64,000 nt of DNA from Paludibacterium purpuratum (lineage in GTDB: Bacteria; Pseudomonadota; Gammaproteobacteria; Burkholderiales; Chromobacteriaceae), in NCBI RefSeq assembly GCF_004363805.1, contig NZ_SNZP01000002.1, forward strand, positions 248,001-312,000, written 5' to 3'. The number at the start of each line of letters is the position of its first letter. Position 1 is the stretch's first letter. The notes beneath the pieces were generated by a model. That model did no database searches and was not told where the DNA came from. It saw only the letters and a program-made list of their open reading frames with translations. Positions 28,970-39,929 of the stretch are shown here, in pieces. Both the position numbers and the translations under genes were made by a program.

Positions 28970-29620
28970 ATGTATATCCCGGAAGCATTTGAGGAGTCGC
29001 GCGAGCTGGAGCTGACGCGCGTCATCGAGCAGTTTCCTCTAGGCAGTCTGTCGTATTGTGTGAATGGCCGCATCGATGCGATTCACATTCCGTTCGAGTA
29101 TGTGCCGTCGGCGCGTGGCGGCCTACTGCGTGCGCACGTCTCCCGCGCGAATCCGATCTGGAAGGCGCTGGCAAACGGTGCGGAGGTCCTGGTGGTGTTC
29201 CGCAGCGAGGATGCCTATGTGTCTCCGAACTGGTACCCAAGCAAGCACGAGTTCCATCGCCAAGTGCCGACTTGGAATTACCAGGTCGTGCATGTACGCG
29301 GCCACTTCCGCGCAATCGATGACGAGAAAGTGGTGCGTGGGATTGTGGCGCGGCTGACGCGCAGCAACGAAGCGCGGGTGCAGGAGACAAAGCCCTGGAA
29401 GATGTCGGACTCGGCCGCGGATTATATCGATGCGCTGCTGAAGGAGATTGTGGCGATCGAGATCGAGATCACCCAGACGATCGGCATCACCAAGGCGAGC
29501 CAGAACAAGGATGATCGCGACCGGCAGAGCGTCGCGGAGAATATGCAACGGGTCGGCAAATGCGAGATGTCGCGCATCGTCGCCCACGCAAAAAACGCGC
29601 AGGGCACACCACGTTCGTGA
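28970..29620 (+). CDS. PaiB-family FMN-binding protein
   Basis: 216 aa, FMN-binding split-barrel fold of the PaiB group, named for a Bacillus negative regulator of sporulation and protease genes. The family signature is visible: MYIPEAFEE start, AHVSRANPIWKAL, YVSPNWYPSKHE and the VPTWNYQVVHV block. GGAG precedes the ATG at 28970. In Gram-negatives its role is unsettled. It converges with the ABC exporter across a shared hairpin. Confidence 0.85.
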   Translation: MYIPEAFEESRELELTRVIEQFPLGSLSYCVNGRIDAIHIPFEYVPSARGGLLRAHVSRANPIWKALANGAEVLVVFRSEDAYVSPNWYPSKHEFHRQVPTWNYQVVHVRGHFRAIDDEKVVRGIVARLTRSNEARVQETKPWKMSDSAADYIDALLKEIVAIEIEITQTIGITKASQNKDDRDRQSVAENMQRVGKCEMSRIVAHAKNAQGTPRS

Positions 29621-29621
29621 T

Positions 29622-29653
29622 GTATAAGCGGCCGCAGGAGCGGCCGCTTATAC
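29622..29653. terminator. Hairpin between convergent genes
   Basis: A perfect 13-bp stem (29622-29634 with 29641-29653), loop CAGGAG. There is no U-run on either side, so termination strength is uncertain. Its place between two convergent stops suggests a two-way terminator. Confidence 0.5.
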
Positions 29654-29656
29654 CTA

Positions 29657-31516
29657 TTACCCCATTTGCGTGGTAGCGAGTTCGTCCTCATCCTCGGCGC
29701 CGAGAAAACCGCCGCTCTGATGCGCCCAAAGCCGGGCATAGAGACCGCCGCGCGCCAGCAACTGCTGATGCGTCCCCTCCTCGACCACCTGGCCGCGATC
29801 GAGCACGATCAGTCGGTCCATGGCGGCGATGGTCGACAGCCGGTGAGCGATCGCCACCACGGTCTTGCCTTCCATCAGGCTGTACAGGCTGTCCTGAATC
29901 GCGGCTTCGACTTCAGAATCCAGCGCACTGGTCGCCTCGTCGAGCAACAAGATCGGCGCATCCTTCAGCATGACCCGTGCGATGGCAACACGTTGCCGTT
30001 GACCGCCGGACAGTTTCACCCCGCGTTCGCCGACGTGGGCATCATAGCCGGTACGCCCCTTCGGATCGGCCAGCGTCAGAATGAAGTCGTGCGCCTCGGC
30101 GCGGCGCGCTGCCGCCAGCATGGCTTCGTCATTGGCATCGGGACGGCCGTACAGCAGATTGTCGCGCACCGAGCGGTGCAACAACGACGTATCTTGCGTC
30201 ACCATGCCCACCTGGGCCCGCAGGCTGTCTTGCTTCACCGCACGAATATCCTGGCCGTCGATCAGGATACGGCCGCCATCGGCATCGTAAAAGCGTAACA
30301 GCAGATTGACGATAGTCGACTTGCCGGCGCCGGAACGGCCGACCAGCCCGATTTTCTCTCCCGGGCGGATAGTCAGATTCAGGCCATCGATCACCATTTT
30401 GTCGCTGCCATAGCCGAAATCGACGTTCTCAAAACGGATTTCGCCGCTAGACACCCGCAATGGCTGCGCATCGGGACGATCGGTGATCGCCACCTGCCGC
30501 GACAGGGTGTGAATACCGTCCTGCACCGTGCCGATATTCTCGAACAGGCTGGACATTTCCCACATGATCCAATGCGAAATGCCATTGAGCCGCAGCGCCA
30601 TGGCCGTGGCGGCAGCCACCGCGCCCACGCCGACCTGGCCATGCACCCACAACCAAAGCGTCAGACCCGAAGTCGCGGCGATCAACAGCACGCTGCTGAT
30701 CTGATTGACGACTTCGAAACCGCTGACCAGGCGCATTTGGCGGTAGGCCGTGCTCATAAATTCCTGCATAGCGCTACGGGCGAAGCGCGCCTCGCGCTGG
30801 CCATGGGAGAACAGCTTGACTGTGGCGATATTGGCGTAGGCGTCGGTAATGCGCCCAGTCATCAGGCTGCGGGCGTCGGCCTGCAAGGTGGCCGCCTTGC
30901 CCAACCGCGGCACGAAATAGCCCAAGGTCAGCACGTAGACCAGCAGCCATGCCATAAATGGCCACAACAGCATGGTATCGAAATGTCCGACCACGCCGAT
31001 CATGGTGAGGAAGTAGATCAGCACGAAGACCAGGATATCGGTCACGATCATCACGGTATCGCGCACGGCCAGCGCGGTCTGCATCACCTTGGCGGAAACC
31101 CGCCCGGCAAACTCGTCCTGGTAGAAACTCATGCTCTGGCCAAGCAGATGGCGGTGGAAATTCCAGCGCAAACGCATCGGAAAGTTGCTGAACAGCCCCT
31201 GGTATTTACACATTGCCTGCACGGCCACCACCAGCGGGCTAGCCAGTAAGATGGCCGCCAGCAGCAGCAGATTGCCGCGTTCATGCTGCCACAACATGTG
31301 CGGCGGCACCTTGGCCAACCAGTCGACCACCGAGCCTAGCATGGCGAACAGCAAGGCCTCGAAAGCGCCGATGCTCGCCGTCAACAATGTCATAGCGACG
31401 ATCAGCCCGCGCATGCTACGGGTGCAGAACCAGATAAAAGAGAAGAAGCCGCGCGGAGGCTGCTCGGGTGGGGATTCCGGATAGGGATCTATCCGGCGTT
31501 CGAACCAGGAAAACAT
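29657..31516 (-). CDS. MsbA-like ABC exporter (fused permease-ATPase)
   Basis: 619 aa homodimeric-type exporter. Six membrane spans lie in the first 350 residues. The ATPase has Walker A GRSGAGKSTIVNLLL, signature VKLSGGQRQRVAIARV, Walker B ILLLDEATSALD and H-loop AIAHRLSTIA. AGGAGCG lies before the ATG. It resembles the multidrug/lipid exporter group; substrate cannot be read from sequence. An isolated single gene. Confidence 0.88.
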   Translation of the reverse strand: MFSWFERRIDPYPESPPEQPPRGFFSFIWFCTRSMRGLIVAMTLLTASIGAFEALLFAMLGSVVDWLAKVPPHMLWQHERGNLLLLAAILLASPLVVAVQAMCKYQGLFSNFPMRLRWNFHRHLLGQSMSFYQDEFAGRVSAKVMQTALAVRDTVMIVTDILVFVLIYFLTMIGVVGHFDTMLLWPFMAWLLVYVLTLGYFVPRLGKAATLQADARSLMTGRITDAYANIATVKLFSHGQREARFARSAMQEFMSTAYRQMRLVSGFEVVNQISSVLLIAATSGLTLWLWVHGQVGVGAVAAATAMALRLNGISHWIMWEMSSLFENIGTVQDGIHTLSRQVAITDRPDAQPLRVSSGEIRFENVDFGYGSDKMVIDGLNLTIRPGEKIGLVGRSGAGKSTIVNLLLRFYDADGGRILIDGQDIRAVKQDSLRAQVGMVTQDTSLLHRSVRDNLLYGRPDANDEAMLAAARRAEAHDFILTLADPKGRTGYDAHVGERGVKLSGGQRQRVAIARVMLKDAPILLLDEATSALDSEVEAAIQDSLYSLMEGKTVVAIAHRLSTIAAMDRLIVLDRGQVVEEGTHQQLLARGGLYARLWAHQSGGFLGAEDEDELATTQMG

Positions 31517-31632
31517 AAAAGATCGCTCCTGTCGCAGGCACCTTGTGAGCGCCAGACCTAGGGGTTAAAGGGACGATGACATTAGCCTATCCGCAAGGCG
31601 TGCGCAAGACGAAAGCTTAGCGCACGCTAGGT

Positions 31633-32079
31633 TTAATCTTTTTCCGACATTTTTTTCAATGCGGCAGCCTGCGGCGCCAGTAAGGCACGCAAGTCCTCTG
31701 GCAGCGCGACGGCTTGTCCGCTGCGATAGTCGACCCACACCAGGGTCACGTCGCCATAGGCATAGACCGTTTCCGGATCGTCTTGCAGGTAGAAATGATG
31801 GCGCAGCGTGATACTGCTGTGCCCCAGTCGCTCCAACTCCAACGTGATCTCCACTGTCGCCGGATAACTCAATTGGCGCCGAAAGGTACACGACGTCGCG
31901 GCGATCACCGGCCCGATCGCCCCCGGGCGGATGCCGTGACCGATACTGTCGAGCCATTCGACCCGCACTTGTTCGAGATAGCGGAAATAATAGGTATTGT
32001 TCAGATGGCCGATGGCGTCCATGTCGCCCCAACGCATGACGATACTGCGACGGCCGATTTCCGGATAACGTTTTTCCAT
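31633..32079 (-). CDS. Hotdog-fold acyl-CoA thioesterase
   Basis: 148 aa 4-hydroxybenzoyl-CoA thioesterase-type protein (YbgC/FadM-like). The catalytic segment is RWGDMDAIGHLNNTYYFRYLEQ, with the active Asp in W-G-D-M-D. The start is the ATG at 32079 with AGAGGG upstream; an ATG six codons earlier lacks one. Likely hydrolyses acyl-CoA in the cytoplasm; chain preference unknown. Confidence 0.88.
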   Translation of the reverse strand: MEKRYPEIGRRSIVMRWGDMDAIGHLNNTYYFRYLEQVRVEWLDSIGHGIRPGAIGPVIAATSCTFRRQLSYPATVEITLELERLGHSSITLRHHFYLQDDPETVYAYGDVTLVWVDYRSGQAVALPEDLRALLAPQAAALKKMSEKD

Positions 32080-32164
32080 GGTCCCTCTACGAAACATTTA
32101 ATCACAATTAGTCAAGCAAACACCCATGAATCCATCTAGTACACCGACGTGCGCCAGCGCATAC

Positions 32165-32276
32165 TCATATCAGGTCAAGCGGCGGTTTTCGCCGCTTTGA
32201 TATGACTGGGAGTCATGCTCCCAGTCTCCTGAGCGAAGGTGCAATTCAGAGCCCCCACAAGGGGCTCCTTTTTTTT
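32165..32276 (+). ncRNA. Candidate small RNA with three hairpins and a terminator
   Basis: Three successive stems in 112 bases. The first pairs 32165-32172 with 32198-32205 and 32177-32184 with 32190-32197, with a 4-nt bulge. The second is 32205-32211 with 32219-32225. The third is a 7-bp GC stem (32249-32255 with 32261-32267) followed by CC and eight T residues. No open frame ends at this terminator, which points to a noncoding transcript. Its 5' end and promoter are unclear. Confidence 0.55.
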
Positions 32277-33110
32277 ATCCGCAGATCGATTTGGCATCAC
32301 GACGAAAGCCTGCTAACAGTTAAAAGTGTGCAGACCGGATGTTCAAATGCCCGCAGCGCCCCCTCAATTGTCATCGCACTGTCTTACAGCCAGACTATCA
32401 TCAATCTATTGATCATGATATTGGAGTAAAGAGCGTCGCGGACACAACATTTGCCATTCGGACAGAAATTCCTGCTTTACAAACGAGAAAAAACGAGTCA
32501 CTTTATCTATTGACGGATCGGCTTTTCATGACTGTAGCCTGTGCACAGTCGAATCGAGCCGCTCCCCGGCACGGGAGTGCCGGCGTTTTGGGGCTGTAGT
32601 TGGTAATCAACCGACAGTGAGGTACCAGGATGATTTCGCGTATCCCCCTCAGCGTGCGCCGCAAACAGGCGCGCGACCAACATGAAAGCTTTCTGTATGC
32701 TGTGGCCAAGCCACAGCTCAACGAAGCGGAAAGGTCCAGGCAGCAAAAGGTTCGACAGCGTGCCCACGACCGCGACGATGCCCGGTTTCTCGCCGAGCGC
32801 TGCGAAGACGAGTTCTGATCGATGTTCCCCTGGGGTGGCCGGCGAGGCCACTCCTTTGCATTTCTCCTCCAGCCATTCCAAAAGCATATCCAGCCATTCC
32901 AATTGATACCAAAGTCATTATCTCATCTAGATATTGCGCATTTGCAACATATGCAATGCAATATCCGTGAAACATAATTACCCATCGTATTAAGTCGATG
33001 TAGGATATGCGTCGAGCGAAACAACTGTCCCTGGGAGCCCGCCAAAAAAAAGAGCCCCGGCGGACAGATAAACATTAAAAAAGTTGTACATCCAGAATGA
33101 GGTCTACCCC
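32277..33110. other. Intergenic region without a convincing gene
   Basis: Over 800 bases. A 131-codon frame on the minus strand (32507-32902) is open but has no ribosome site or family that I recognise; its GC-rich part (32620-32880) looks like decayed coding DNA. An imperfect hairpin (33025-33067) lies before the HTH gene. 32900-33000 is AT-rich and probably holds the promoter of the HTH gene. Confidence 0.4.
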
Positions 33111-33482
33111 ATGAGTTCGGAAAATAACGTCTCTTTCGATCCGCGCGCCCTGCGCGTCCAATTGGATCTGAATCAACAAGAGTTTTGGAGCGCCATCGGC
33201 GTCACCCAATCGGGTGGCTCGCGCTACGAAAACGATCGTCGCATACCCAAACCGGTCATGGAGTTGCTCCGGTTGCGCTATCAGCTGGGCATAAAGTTGG
33301 ATGGCATCACCACTGATAATGCACCGGTCGTCAAGGCCATCGCCAGCGGCGAACTGGACACCGAGTCGATGCGCAGCAATGTGGAGCGTATCCAGACGCT
33401 GCTACGCGCTAGCGAAAATCTGGCCCGCGAAGCCGCCAAACTATCCGCAGCCGCAGAAGCATTGTTGAATCAGCCAAACTAA
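33111..33482 (+). CDS. Small HTH (XRE-like) DNA-binding protein
   Basis: 123 aa. An N-terminal helix-turn-helix (about residues 8-60) contains LNQQEFWSAIGVTQSGGSRY and the basic RRIPKPVMELL; residues 80-120 are predicted helical, perhaps a dimerisation coil. It is closely related to the 69-aa prophage protein at 47505-47714. No target is evident. Confidence 0.75.
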   Translation: MSSENNVSFDPRALRVQLDLNQQEFWSAIGVTQSGGSRYENDRRIPKPVMELLRLRYQLGIKLDGITTDNAPVVKAIASGELDTESMRSNVERIQTLLRASENLAREAAKLSAAAEALLNQPN

Positions 33483-33487
33483 ACTAT

Positions 33488-33526
33488 GATGCCCCGCGCC
33501 GGGTCAGCGATCCGGCGCGGGGCATC
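33488..33526. terminator. Strong hairpin after the HTH gene
   Basis: A perfect 15-bp GC-rich stem (33488-33502 with 33512-33526) with a 9-nt loop, six bases after the stop codon. No U-run follows, so it may terminate poorly or act as an RNA stabiliser. Confidence 0.45.
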
Positions 33527-33599
33527 CGCTCCATTGAACAGAACACGGCAGCCCAAAGCGGTCGCAATCATTGCGCCCGCTTTGGCCACTTGTATTGGC

Positions 33600-33938
33600 A
33601 TGATCGACTCAATGATTTCGACCGACCGATTCGACGCAGAAGCGTTATCCACCCTACGCTCACTGATTTCCGGCTTTCCATCCCTGAAACGAGCATACGA
33701 ATCCACCGGCCGTTATGCGCTCGAGGCGCGAACGGAAGCACAGCTAGCCGCACTCACGCCTTGCACTCGCGCACGCGTCGCGCTGCTGGCGGCACTCCAT
33801 CCACTGCTGGCGCAGCTTATGGCGCTAGGCATTCCGGCCACGACCTTGCTGCACGAGGTGCCGTTCTTGCTATACAGCATCAAACGCGCCGACGAGGACA
33901 TCCGGAATGGGCACGAATTTCATGGATTCGAACGCTAA
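33600..33938 (+). CDS. Hypothetical protein
   Basis: 112 aa from the ATG at 33600, acidic start MIDSMISTDRFDAEAL, then helix-rich with a hydrophobic centre (VALLAALHPLLAQLMALGI). No family recognised and the ribosome site is poor. Codon use is like that of the host. It may be co-transcribed with the HTH gene upstream through the intervening hairpin. Confidence 0.45.
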   Translation: MIDSMISTDRFDAEALSTLRSLISGFPSLKRAYESTGRYALEARTEAQLAALTPCTRARVALLAALHPLLAQLMALGIPATTLLHEVPFLLYSIKRADEDIRNGHEFHGFER

Positions 33939-34031
33939 GCCCGCTGAATCGCCACTATTTCCCGATTGTCGATAGAAACCGGCCGCAAAGAACTCGATGG
34001 GAAGAACGCGTACAGACACGCCTTGGCGGTG

Positions 34032-34226
34032 TCAATGCCGGAAGTGAACGCCCTGTGCCAACATCACGGCATCGAAGGCTTCGTCGCTCAGACGCCAGCC
34101 ATGCTGGCTGGCGACGAAGAAACAGCGGTAACAATCGGGAATGCAGATGTCCGGATCGGACCCCGCCTCTAACGACAGCCGAAGCAGATCCTGGGCAGTT
34201 TCCGGATTGATTTGCGACAATTGCAT
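34032..34226 (-). CDS. Small hypothetical protein, 64 aa
   Basis: A good AGGAGT site precedes the ATG. Helical N-half (SQINPETAQDLLRLSLEAG) and two cysteines in CIPDCYRC, possibly a metal or disulfide site. No family recognised. It lies downstream of the PLD gene on the same strand, 100 bases away. Confidence 0.6.
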   Translation of the reverse strand: MQLSQINPETAQDLLRLSLEAGSDPDICIPDCYRCFFVASQHGWRLSDEAFDAVMLAQGVHFRH

Positions 34227-34327
34227 GACAGACTCCTGAAACGCTTCCGTCTCAGCTTATGCCTACCCAATCCTGCAGTTTCTGAGCCCGGTCAAACCGA
34301 ATGCACAATGTTGTTCGGCGGCGCGGC

Positions 34328-34867
34328 TCAGTGCCCGATCTGCAACGGTTGACTCTCCTGCCATAGGCGCTTCCATTCGCGGGTATAGTCGCTGGCCAAC
34401 GCCGGCACGTTCCACAACAGCAACACGTTCTCCGCATTGGCCTTTACCGCGGCCTGGCTGTAATTGAACGAGCCGGTTTCCACCGTCTTACCGTCGATCA
34501 CCATGAATTTGTGGTGATGGATGGCGTACTCGCCGTTGAGCCGCACGGGAATGCCCTGCTGCGCCAAGTAGGACAGTGCGGTGAACTTGCCGTTTTGCGC
34601 CGGCTGATTGGCCTTGCGATCGGCCACGACGGCGACTTTCACACCGCGCCGCGCCGCCGCGACCAGCGACTGCGCAATCGGCTTGCTGGTAAAACCGTAA
34701 GCCGCGACCAGGACTTCCTGCTTGGCGCTGTCGATCCCTTTCTGCACCACGGTCAATGACGAGCCACCCGGCGAAAACCCCAGATCGTAGCTTGCCCCCG
34801 GCGGAATCGGCGTGGCGGCAAACGCGGCCTGGGCGAGAAAAGTCAACAACAGTAAGGTGCGTTTCAT
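34328..34867 (-). CDS. Exported PLD-family endonuclease (Nuc-like)
   Basis: 179 aa with a signal peptide (MKRTLLLLTFLAQAAFA). One HKD motif, HHKFMVIDGKTVETGSFNYS, shows a single-domain phospholipase D-type nuclease, which works as a dimer with two HKD halves. GGAG precedes the ATG at 34867. Likely a periplasmic or secreted nuclease of the Nuc type. Isolated gene. Confidence 0.85.
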   Translation of the reverse strand: MKRTLLLLTFLAQAAFAATPIPPGASYDLGFSPGGSSLTVVQKGIDSAKQEVLVAAYGFTSKPIAQSLVAAARRGVKVAVVADRKANQPAQNGKFTALSYLAQQGIPVRLNGEYAIHHHKFMVIDGKTVETGSFNYSQAAVKANAENVLLLWNVPALASDYTREWKRLWQESQPLQIGH

Positions 34868-35216
34868 GGCGGCTCCATCGACAAAAGCCGTCATGATAGC
34901 CAGCAACCCGGCAGCGTTACCAGCGCTCGACGGCCACCGAGATAATCAATGCATGGGCCGCCAGGCCGACCATCAGCAAAACCCAGAACCCACCAATTCG
35001 CCTTCGACGTTTCATTTGTGCGCCTCCATCGCCATGAGCATGGTCTCATGCTAGATGGCGCGCCATTAAAAATGCATAAAAAAACAGCGGCACAATGGGG
35101 CGGACTAGCCTATCCGCGCAACGCCAAAAAGCAAGACATCCATATAAAACCAATTAATACCAAATTATTGGCATATCGTTTCATTGATTATCATCAACAA
35201 AGCAACGTTACACCCA

Positions 35217-36716
<1,500 letters not shown>

Positions 36717-36743
36717 CCCCCTCTCCCAATGGCATGCGATTTG

Positions 36744-36772
36744 GCCCGCCACTTCGATGGCGGGCTTTTTTT
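36744..36772 (+). terminator. Terminator after tpl
   Basis: 8-bp stem GCCCGCCA/TGGCGGGC (36744-36751 with 36758-36765), loop CTTCGA, seven T residues. Confidence 0.9.
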
Positions 36773-37119
36773 GCGTGACAGCTGAAAAAACCATTCCACG
36801 GCACGGCATCGCTCGATAACTGATTTTCATTCAGAACCTGTACTAAATACCAGATCCACTGAAGAGCAGGTACATAGGACTGGCAAAAGGAACCGTACAA
36901 CAGGTAGTCTCTCCGCCTAACAGCATGGAAAAACAAGGCTCTGCGGCCATTTTCCCTACGCTGACCATCCGTTTTAATGTGGGTGGAAACACCCTCCTCC
37001 GGTCGAAATGACGCCGCCGCGGCAAATTGCTATCGCAGGGATATTGTGGCAAATTTATATGCATAATGCATGATAACCAATTGTTTTCTTTGCATATATC
37101 ATTGCCATTGGAGACCATA

Positions 37120-37860
37120 ATGCACCCTCCCTACTCGTTCAAGTATTTTTCCGAGCTGGAGCACTTCATCGATCAGTTAGAAAGCGTCGGCCAGATGGCC
37201 GGCGCCAAGGATCTCCATCACAATTTCCTGTACGTCAACGCCAGTTATGCCGACTTTCATGGACTGGATCGCGAGGAAATTATCGGGAAAAAGTCAGGAG
37301 ACATGCCGAATGGCATTTCCGTGCTGTCGCAAATGATGTACGAGCAGGATCAGATCGTACTGCAGCAGCGAAAGAAAATTATCATGGGCAGCATTCACCC
37401 ACACCGCAGTGGCGATCCGCGCGCCTATAAATTCCGAAAATTCCCGGCCCTCATTAATGGAAAAGATCCAATCATTTTATTCACTGGGGAGGATTTGACC
37501 TGTGATACGACCTTCTGGAGCGAGATCCTATGGAGTATCGAGCCAACGGTAAAAATCGAAAAGTTGGTTGCCGCATCCTTCGATCATTTTCAAAGGTCAA
37601 AAGAGTTAAAAATCTCTCTCAATGAAAGCGAACTGTCTGTGCTAAGCCTTTTACTGCGTGGTGTTCCGGTGAAGCGCATAGCCAACATCTTCGATATCTC
37701 GACTCGCACGGTAGAAAATCGTGTCGAATCGCTAAAAGACAAGTTTGGCGCCCTCAACCAACAGAACTTGATGGATATAGCAAGAAAAATGGGGTATCAG
37801 TCCGTCATTTCGCGCGCAATATTTAAAGATCACATGACTTATAATTTATTGATTGAATAA
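37120..37860 (+). CDS. PAS-LuxR transcriptional regulator
   Basis: 246 aa. The N-half is PAS-like (KDLHHNFLYVNASYADFHGLDREEIIGK, about residues 28-56). The C-terminal 65 residues are a LuxR-type HTH (LNESELSVLSLLLRGVPVKRIANIF...STRTVENRV). GGAG lies before the ATG at 37120. AT-rich relative to the host. The next gene, an EamA exporter, starts one base after its stop, so it may be this regulator's target. Confidence 0.8.
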   Translation: MHPPYSFKYFSELEHFIDQLESVGQMAGAKDLHHNFLYVNASYADFHGLDREEIIGKKSGDMPNGISVLSQMMYEQDQIVLQQRKKIIMGSIHPHRSGDPRAYKFRKFPALINGKDPIILFTGEDLTCDTTFWSEILWSIEPTVKIEKLVAASFDHFQRSKELKISLNESELSVLSLLLRGVPVKRIANIFDISTRTVENRVESLKDKFGALNQQNLMDIARKMGYQSVISRAIFKDHMTYNLLIE

Positions 37861-37861
37861 T

Positions 37862-38755
37862 ATGAATCCAAGCAAAATCATTATCACGATCATTCTATCG
37901 ACAGGCATTTTTGGTTTCAATTACGTTGCCGCGAAAATTAGTGCCATCAAAATAGACCCAGTTGAAATAGCCATGTTGCGAGTAACCTTTGCCGCGCTCC
38001 CCGCCTGTTTACTTTTAAAGATAAACAGGAAAGATTGGAAATACGTACTGCTCTACGGCATTGCATTTTCTTTTGGACTATTTCTATTTTTCAAGGGATT
38101 AAAAACAGGCATTGACGCCGGCATTTCATCGGTCATTATGCAAGCCGGGGCTCTTTTTACTGCAGTGGGTGGCATTCTGATTTTGAAAGAGAAATGGAAT
38201 AAATTCAATATACTGGGTTGTTGCATTGCGATGGCGGGCATTTACGCTATTTCGAAAATACGAGATGGCGGGATCAATACCGCAGGTATCGCCTTTGTGC
38301 TGGGATCGGCTTTCAGTTGGACATTCGCAAACCTGTCGGTACGCATCTCAAAAACCGACCGCCCATTGGCTTTTGTCGCCTGGGGCAGCCTGGCCTCGGC
38401 CCTGCTGCTCTTCGCAATCAACTTGGCCAGCGGAAAACCGCTGCTGGCCACGCTGGTGCAGATCGATCGCCAGGCCTGGCTTGCCATCGCCTTCCAAGGC
38501 TATATCACAACGCTGGTTGGCTACGGTCTTTGGACCCAATTATTAAGTCAAAATCAACTGACATTAAGTGCACCCAGCTACTTGTTAGTCCCCGCCTTTG
38601 CCTTGCTATTTTCACATATTGTACTAGGTGAGGAAGTCACCACGCAGAAAGTATTATTTTCATGCATTGTCGTGCTGGGAGTGGTCATCAATGCTAGCGC
38701 ACAAAATTTAGGGCAATGGCGTAGCGAAAGAAAAAAAGCGGCGATGATAGCATAG
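37862..38755 (+). CDS. EamA-family (DMT) metabolite exporter
   Basis: 297 aa with ten predicted membrane spans in two EamA repeats (about 10-140 and 150-285). Inner-membrane drug/metabolite transporter; members often export amino acids or related compounds. Starts at the ATG at 37862; no good Shine-Dalgarno, so probably coupled to the upstream stop. AT-rich like its partner. Confidence 0.85.
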   Translation: MNPSKIIITIILSTGIFGFNYVAAKISAIKIDPVEIAMLRVTFAALPACLLLKINRKDWKYVLLYGIAFSFGLFLFFKGLKTGIDAGISSVIMQAGALFTAVGGILILKEKWNKFNILGCCIAMAGIYAISKIRDGGINTAGIAFVLGSAFSWTFANLSVRISKTDRPLAFVAWGSLASALLLFAINLASGKPLLATLVQIDRQAWLAIAFQGYITTLVGYGLWTQLLSQNQLTLSAPSYLLVPAFALLFSHIVLGEEVTTQKVLFSCIVVLGVVINASAQNLGQWRSERKKAAMIA

Positions 38756-38851
38756 AATTTTTTTAGAGATAAGGTCGTTTTCCCCTCTGCTCAAAAATCG
38801 GAGGGGAAGCCAAAATAGCCATACTGAGCTTTAATCGACTGGAGTTCGAGC

Positions 38852-39319
38852 ATGGCCTACCCTGACTTACAATTATTGCAAAATAATAGAAGTGAATTTT
38901 GTAGAATTGTATCCAACCACATTCAGTATCAGCTCCCCCAAAGCGAATGGGAGCGGCTATTGGCACTAGCACAAAGCGCCCCACCCTACTCGCCTGAGCT
39001 TAGCTTCACGGCATTTGACGCCATCGAGGCCCGAGTTCACCACCTAACCTTCATCGAGCAAATTTCGCCGTTGGAAATGCAATCAGTGCCTGAGTACTCC
39101 CAACGATTGCAAACCATCGGACTACTCGATGGGCAGCCCGTCTGCTATTACAGGGGAAGTGGCATTTATCAGTGGAGCATCGCGCCCGATGCCGACTCGC
39201 TCTGCTTCTGGCTGACTCATCCGGCCTACCCCCCTGACTGGCCTGCGGATGATTCCGAACGAGCGTATAGCAAGGCCTCTTATGGCCGATGTTTATTCAA
39301 GCCCTCTGATTTTATATAA
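38852..39319 (+). CDS. Hypothetical protein
   Basis: 155 aa, unknown family, weak upstream site (GAGTTCGAGC). Rich in Tyr, Trp and Pro toward the end (CFWLTHPAYPPDWPADDSE). No signal peptide or membrane span. AT-rich spacer before it contains an 8-bp stem TTCCCCTC/GAGGGGAA. Confidence 0.5.
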   Translation: MAYPDLQLLQNNRSEFCRIVSNHIQYQLPQSEWERLLALAQSAPPYSPELSFTAFDAIEARVHHLTFIEQISPLEMQSVPEYSQRLQTIGLLDGQPVCYYRGSGIYQWSIAPDADSLCFWLTHPAYPPDWPADDSERAYSKASYGRCLFKPSDFI

Positions 39320-39352
39320 ACATATTTACAATATGGCAATTTTAATAAAAAA

Positions 39353-39390
39353 ATGATTGGCGACACAGCATGATCGCCAATCATTCTTTT
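39353..39390. terminator. Bidirectional terminator
   Basis: 11-bp stem (39353-39363 with 39374-39384). T-run TCTTTTTC follows on the plus strand, and an A-run on the left gives U residues on the minus strand. Confidence 0.75.
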
Positions 39391-39862
39391 TCTCGGGTCA
39401 AATAACAGTAACAAAGAACAACGACAGCAACCACACCAAAGATGCCAAGCGATGAGAGTCCCATCAGTTACTCCTTAAGCCTCTTGTCTCGGAAGTTGCA
39501 TCATGAATCCAGCACACTGGACTGGAACGCCGGCCGTCATCGATCTACAAGCTGGCTGCTTCCCGCCTCGATGAAAACGCTAAACCTCTTCGCAGCACGC
39601 TTGAGTGTCAGATACGATCTTCAATCGTGACGAATCCATAATACACCCGTGGTATACAGCATTATGGAATATTTCAATACGCCATCTGGATAACAAATCG
39701 CAACGGAAGAAGGCTTGGCGCGCCGCAATGGCACGTCGCGACAGCGTTTCCGGAATTGTCGCAGCGGTGGATAGCTTTGAACCGAAAATCGTTCGATACA
39801 GAGGTGGGGACAACAGCTCGGGGCGAGTCGCGCGTTTGGCAGCGGTTAGCTGGCCAGAAATG
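39391..39862. other. No recognisable gene
   Basis: About 470 bases at the host/prophage boundary. Frames on both strands are open in part (39605-39892 plus, 39580-39942 minus), but none has a ribosome site or known family. Confidence 0.4.
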
Positions 39863-39896
39863 AAAAAAGGGTTACAGGAACATCCCCTGTAACCCT
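39863..39896 (-). terminator. Terminator, probably of the tRNA interrupted by the prophage
   Basis: 11-bp stem AGGGTTACAGG/CCTGTAACCCT (39868-39878 with 39886-39896), 7-nt loop, six U residues on the minus strand. It lies 10 bases past the tRNA-like 3' end, as expected for the original tRNA terminator. Confidence 0.7.
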
Positions 39897-39905
39897 TCGT
39901 TCTGA

Positions 39906-39929
39906 TGGTGCCGGTAAGAGGCCACGAAC
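39906..39929 (-). other. Candidate attL: 3' end of a tRNA-Thr-like gene
   Basis: On the minus strand these 24 bases read GTTCG, then ...TTACCGGCACCA: a T-loop-like GTTCG and an acceptor arm with encoded CCA. They match the 3' end of tRNA-Thr(CGU)-type genes at about 20 of 24 positions from memory of the E. coli thrW pattern. The 5' part of the tRNA is missing; beyond lies prophage DNA and the integrase. Confidence 0.5.

Noticed and set aside
29622-29653. Transposon end inverted repeat
   Set aside because: A single hairpin between convergent stops with no transposase or target duplication; a terminator is simpler.
32507-32902. 131-codon minus-strand gene
   Set aside because: No ribosome site, no family, and codon use changes along the frame; kept only as part of the intergenic description.
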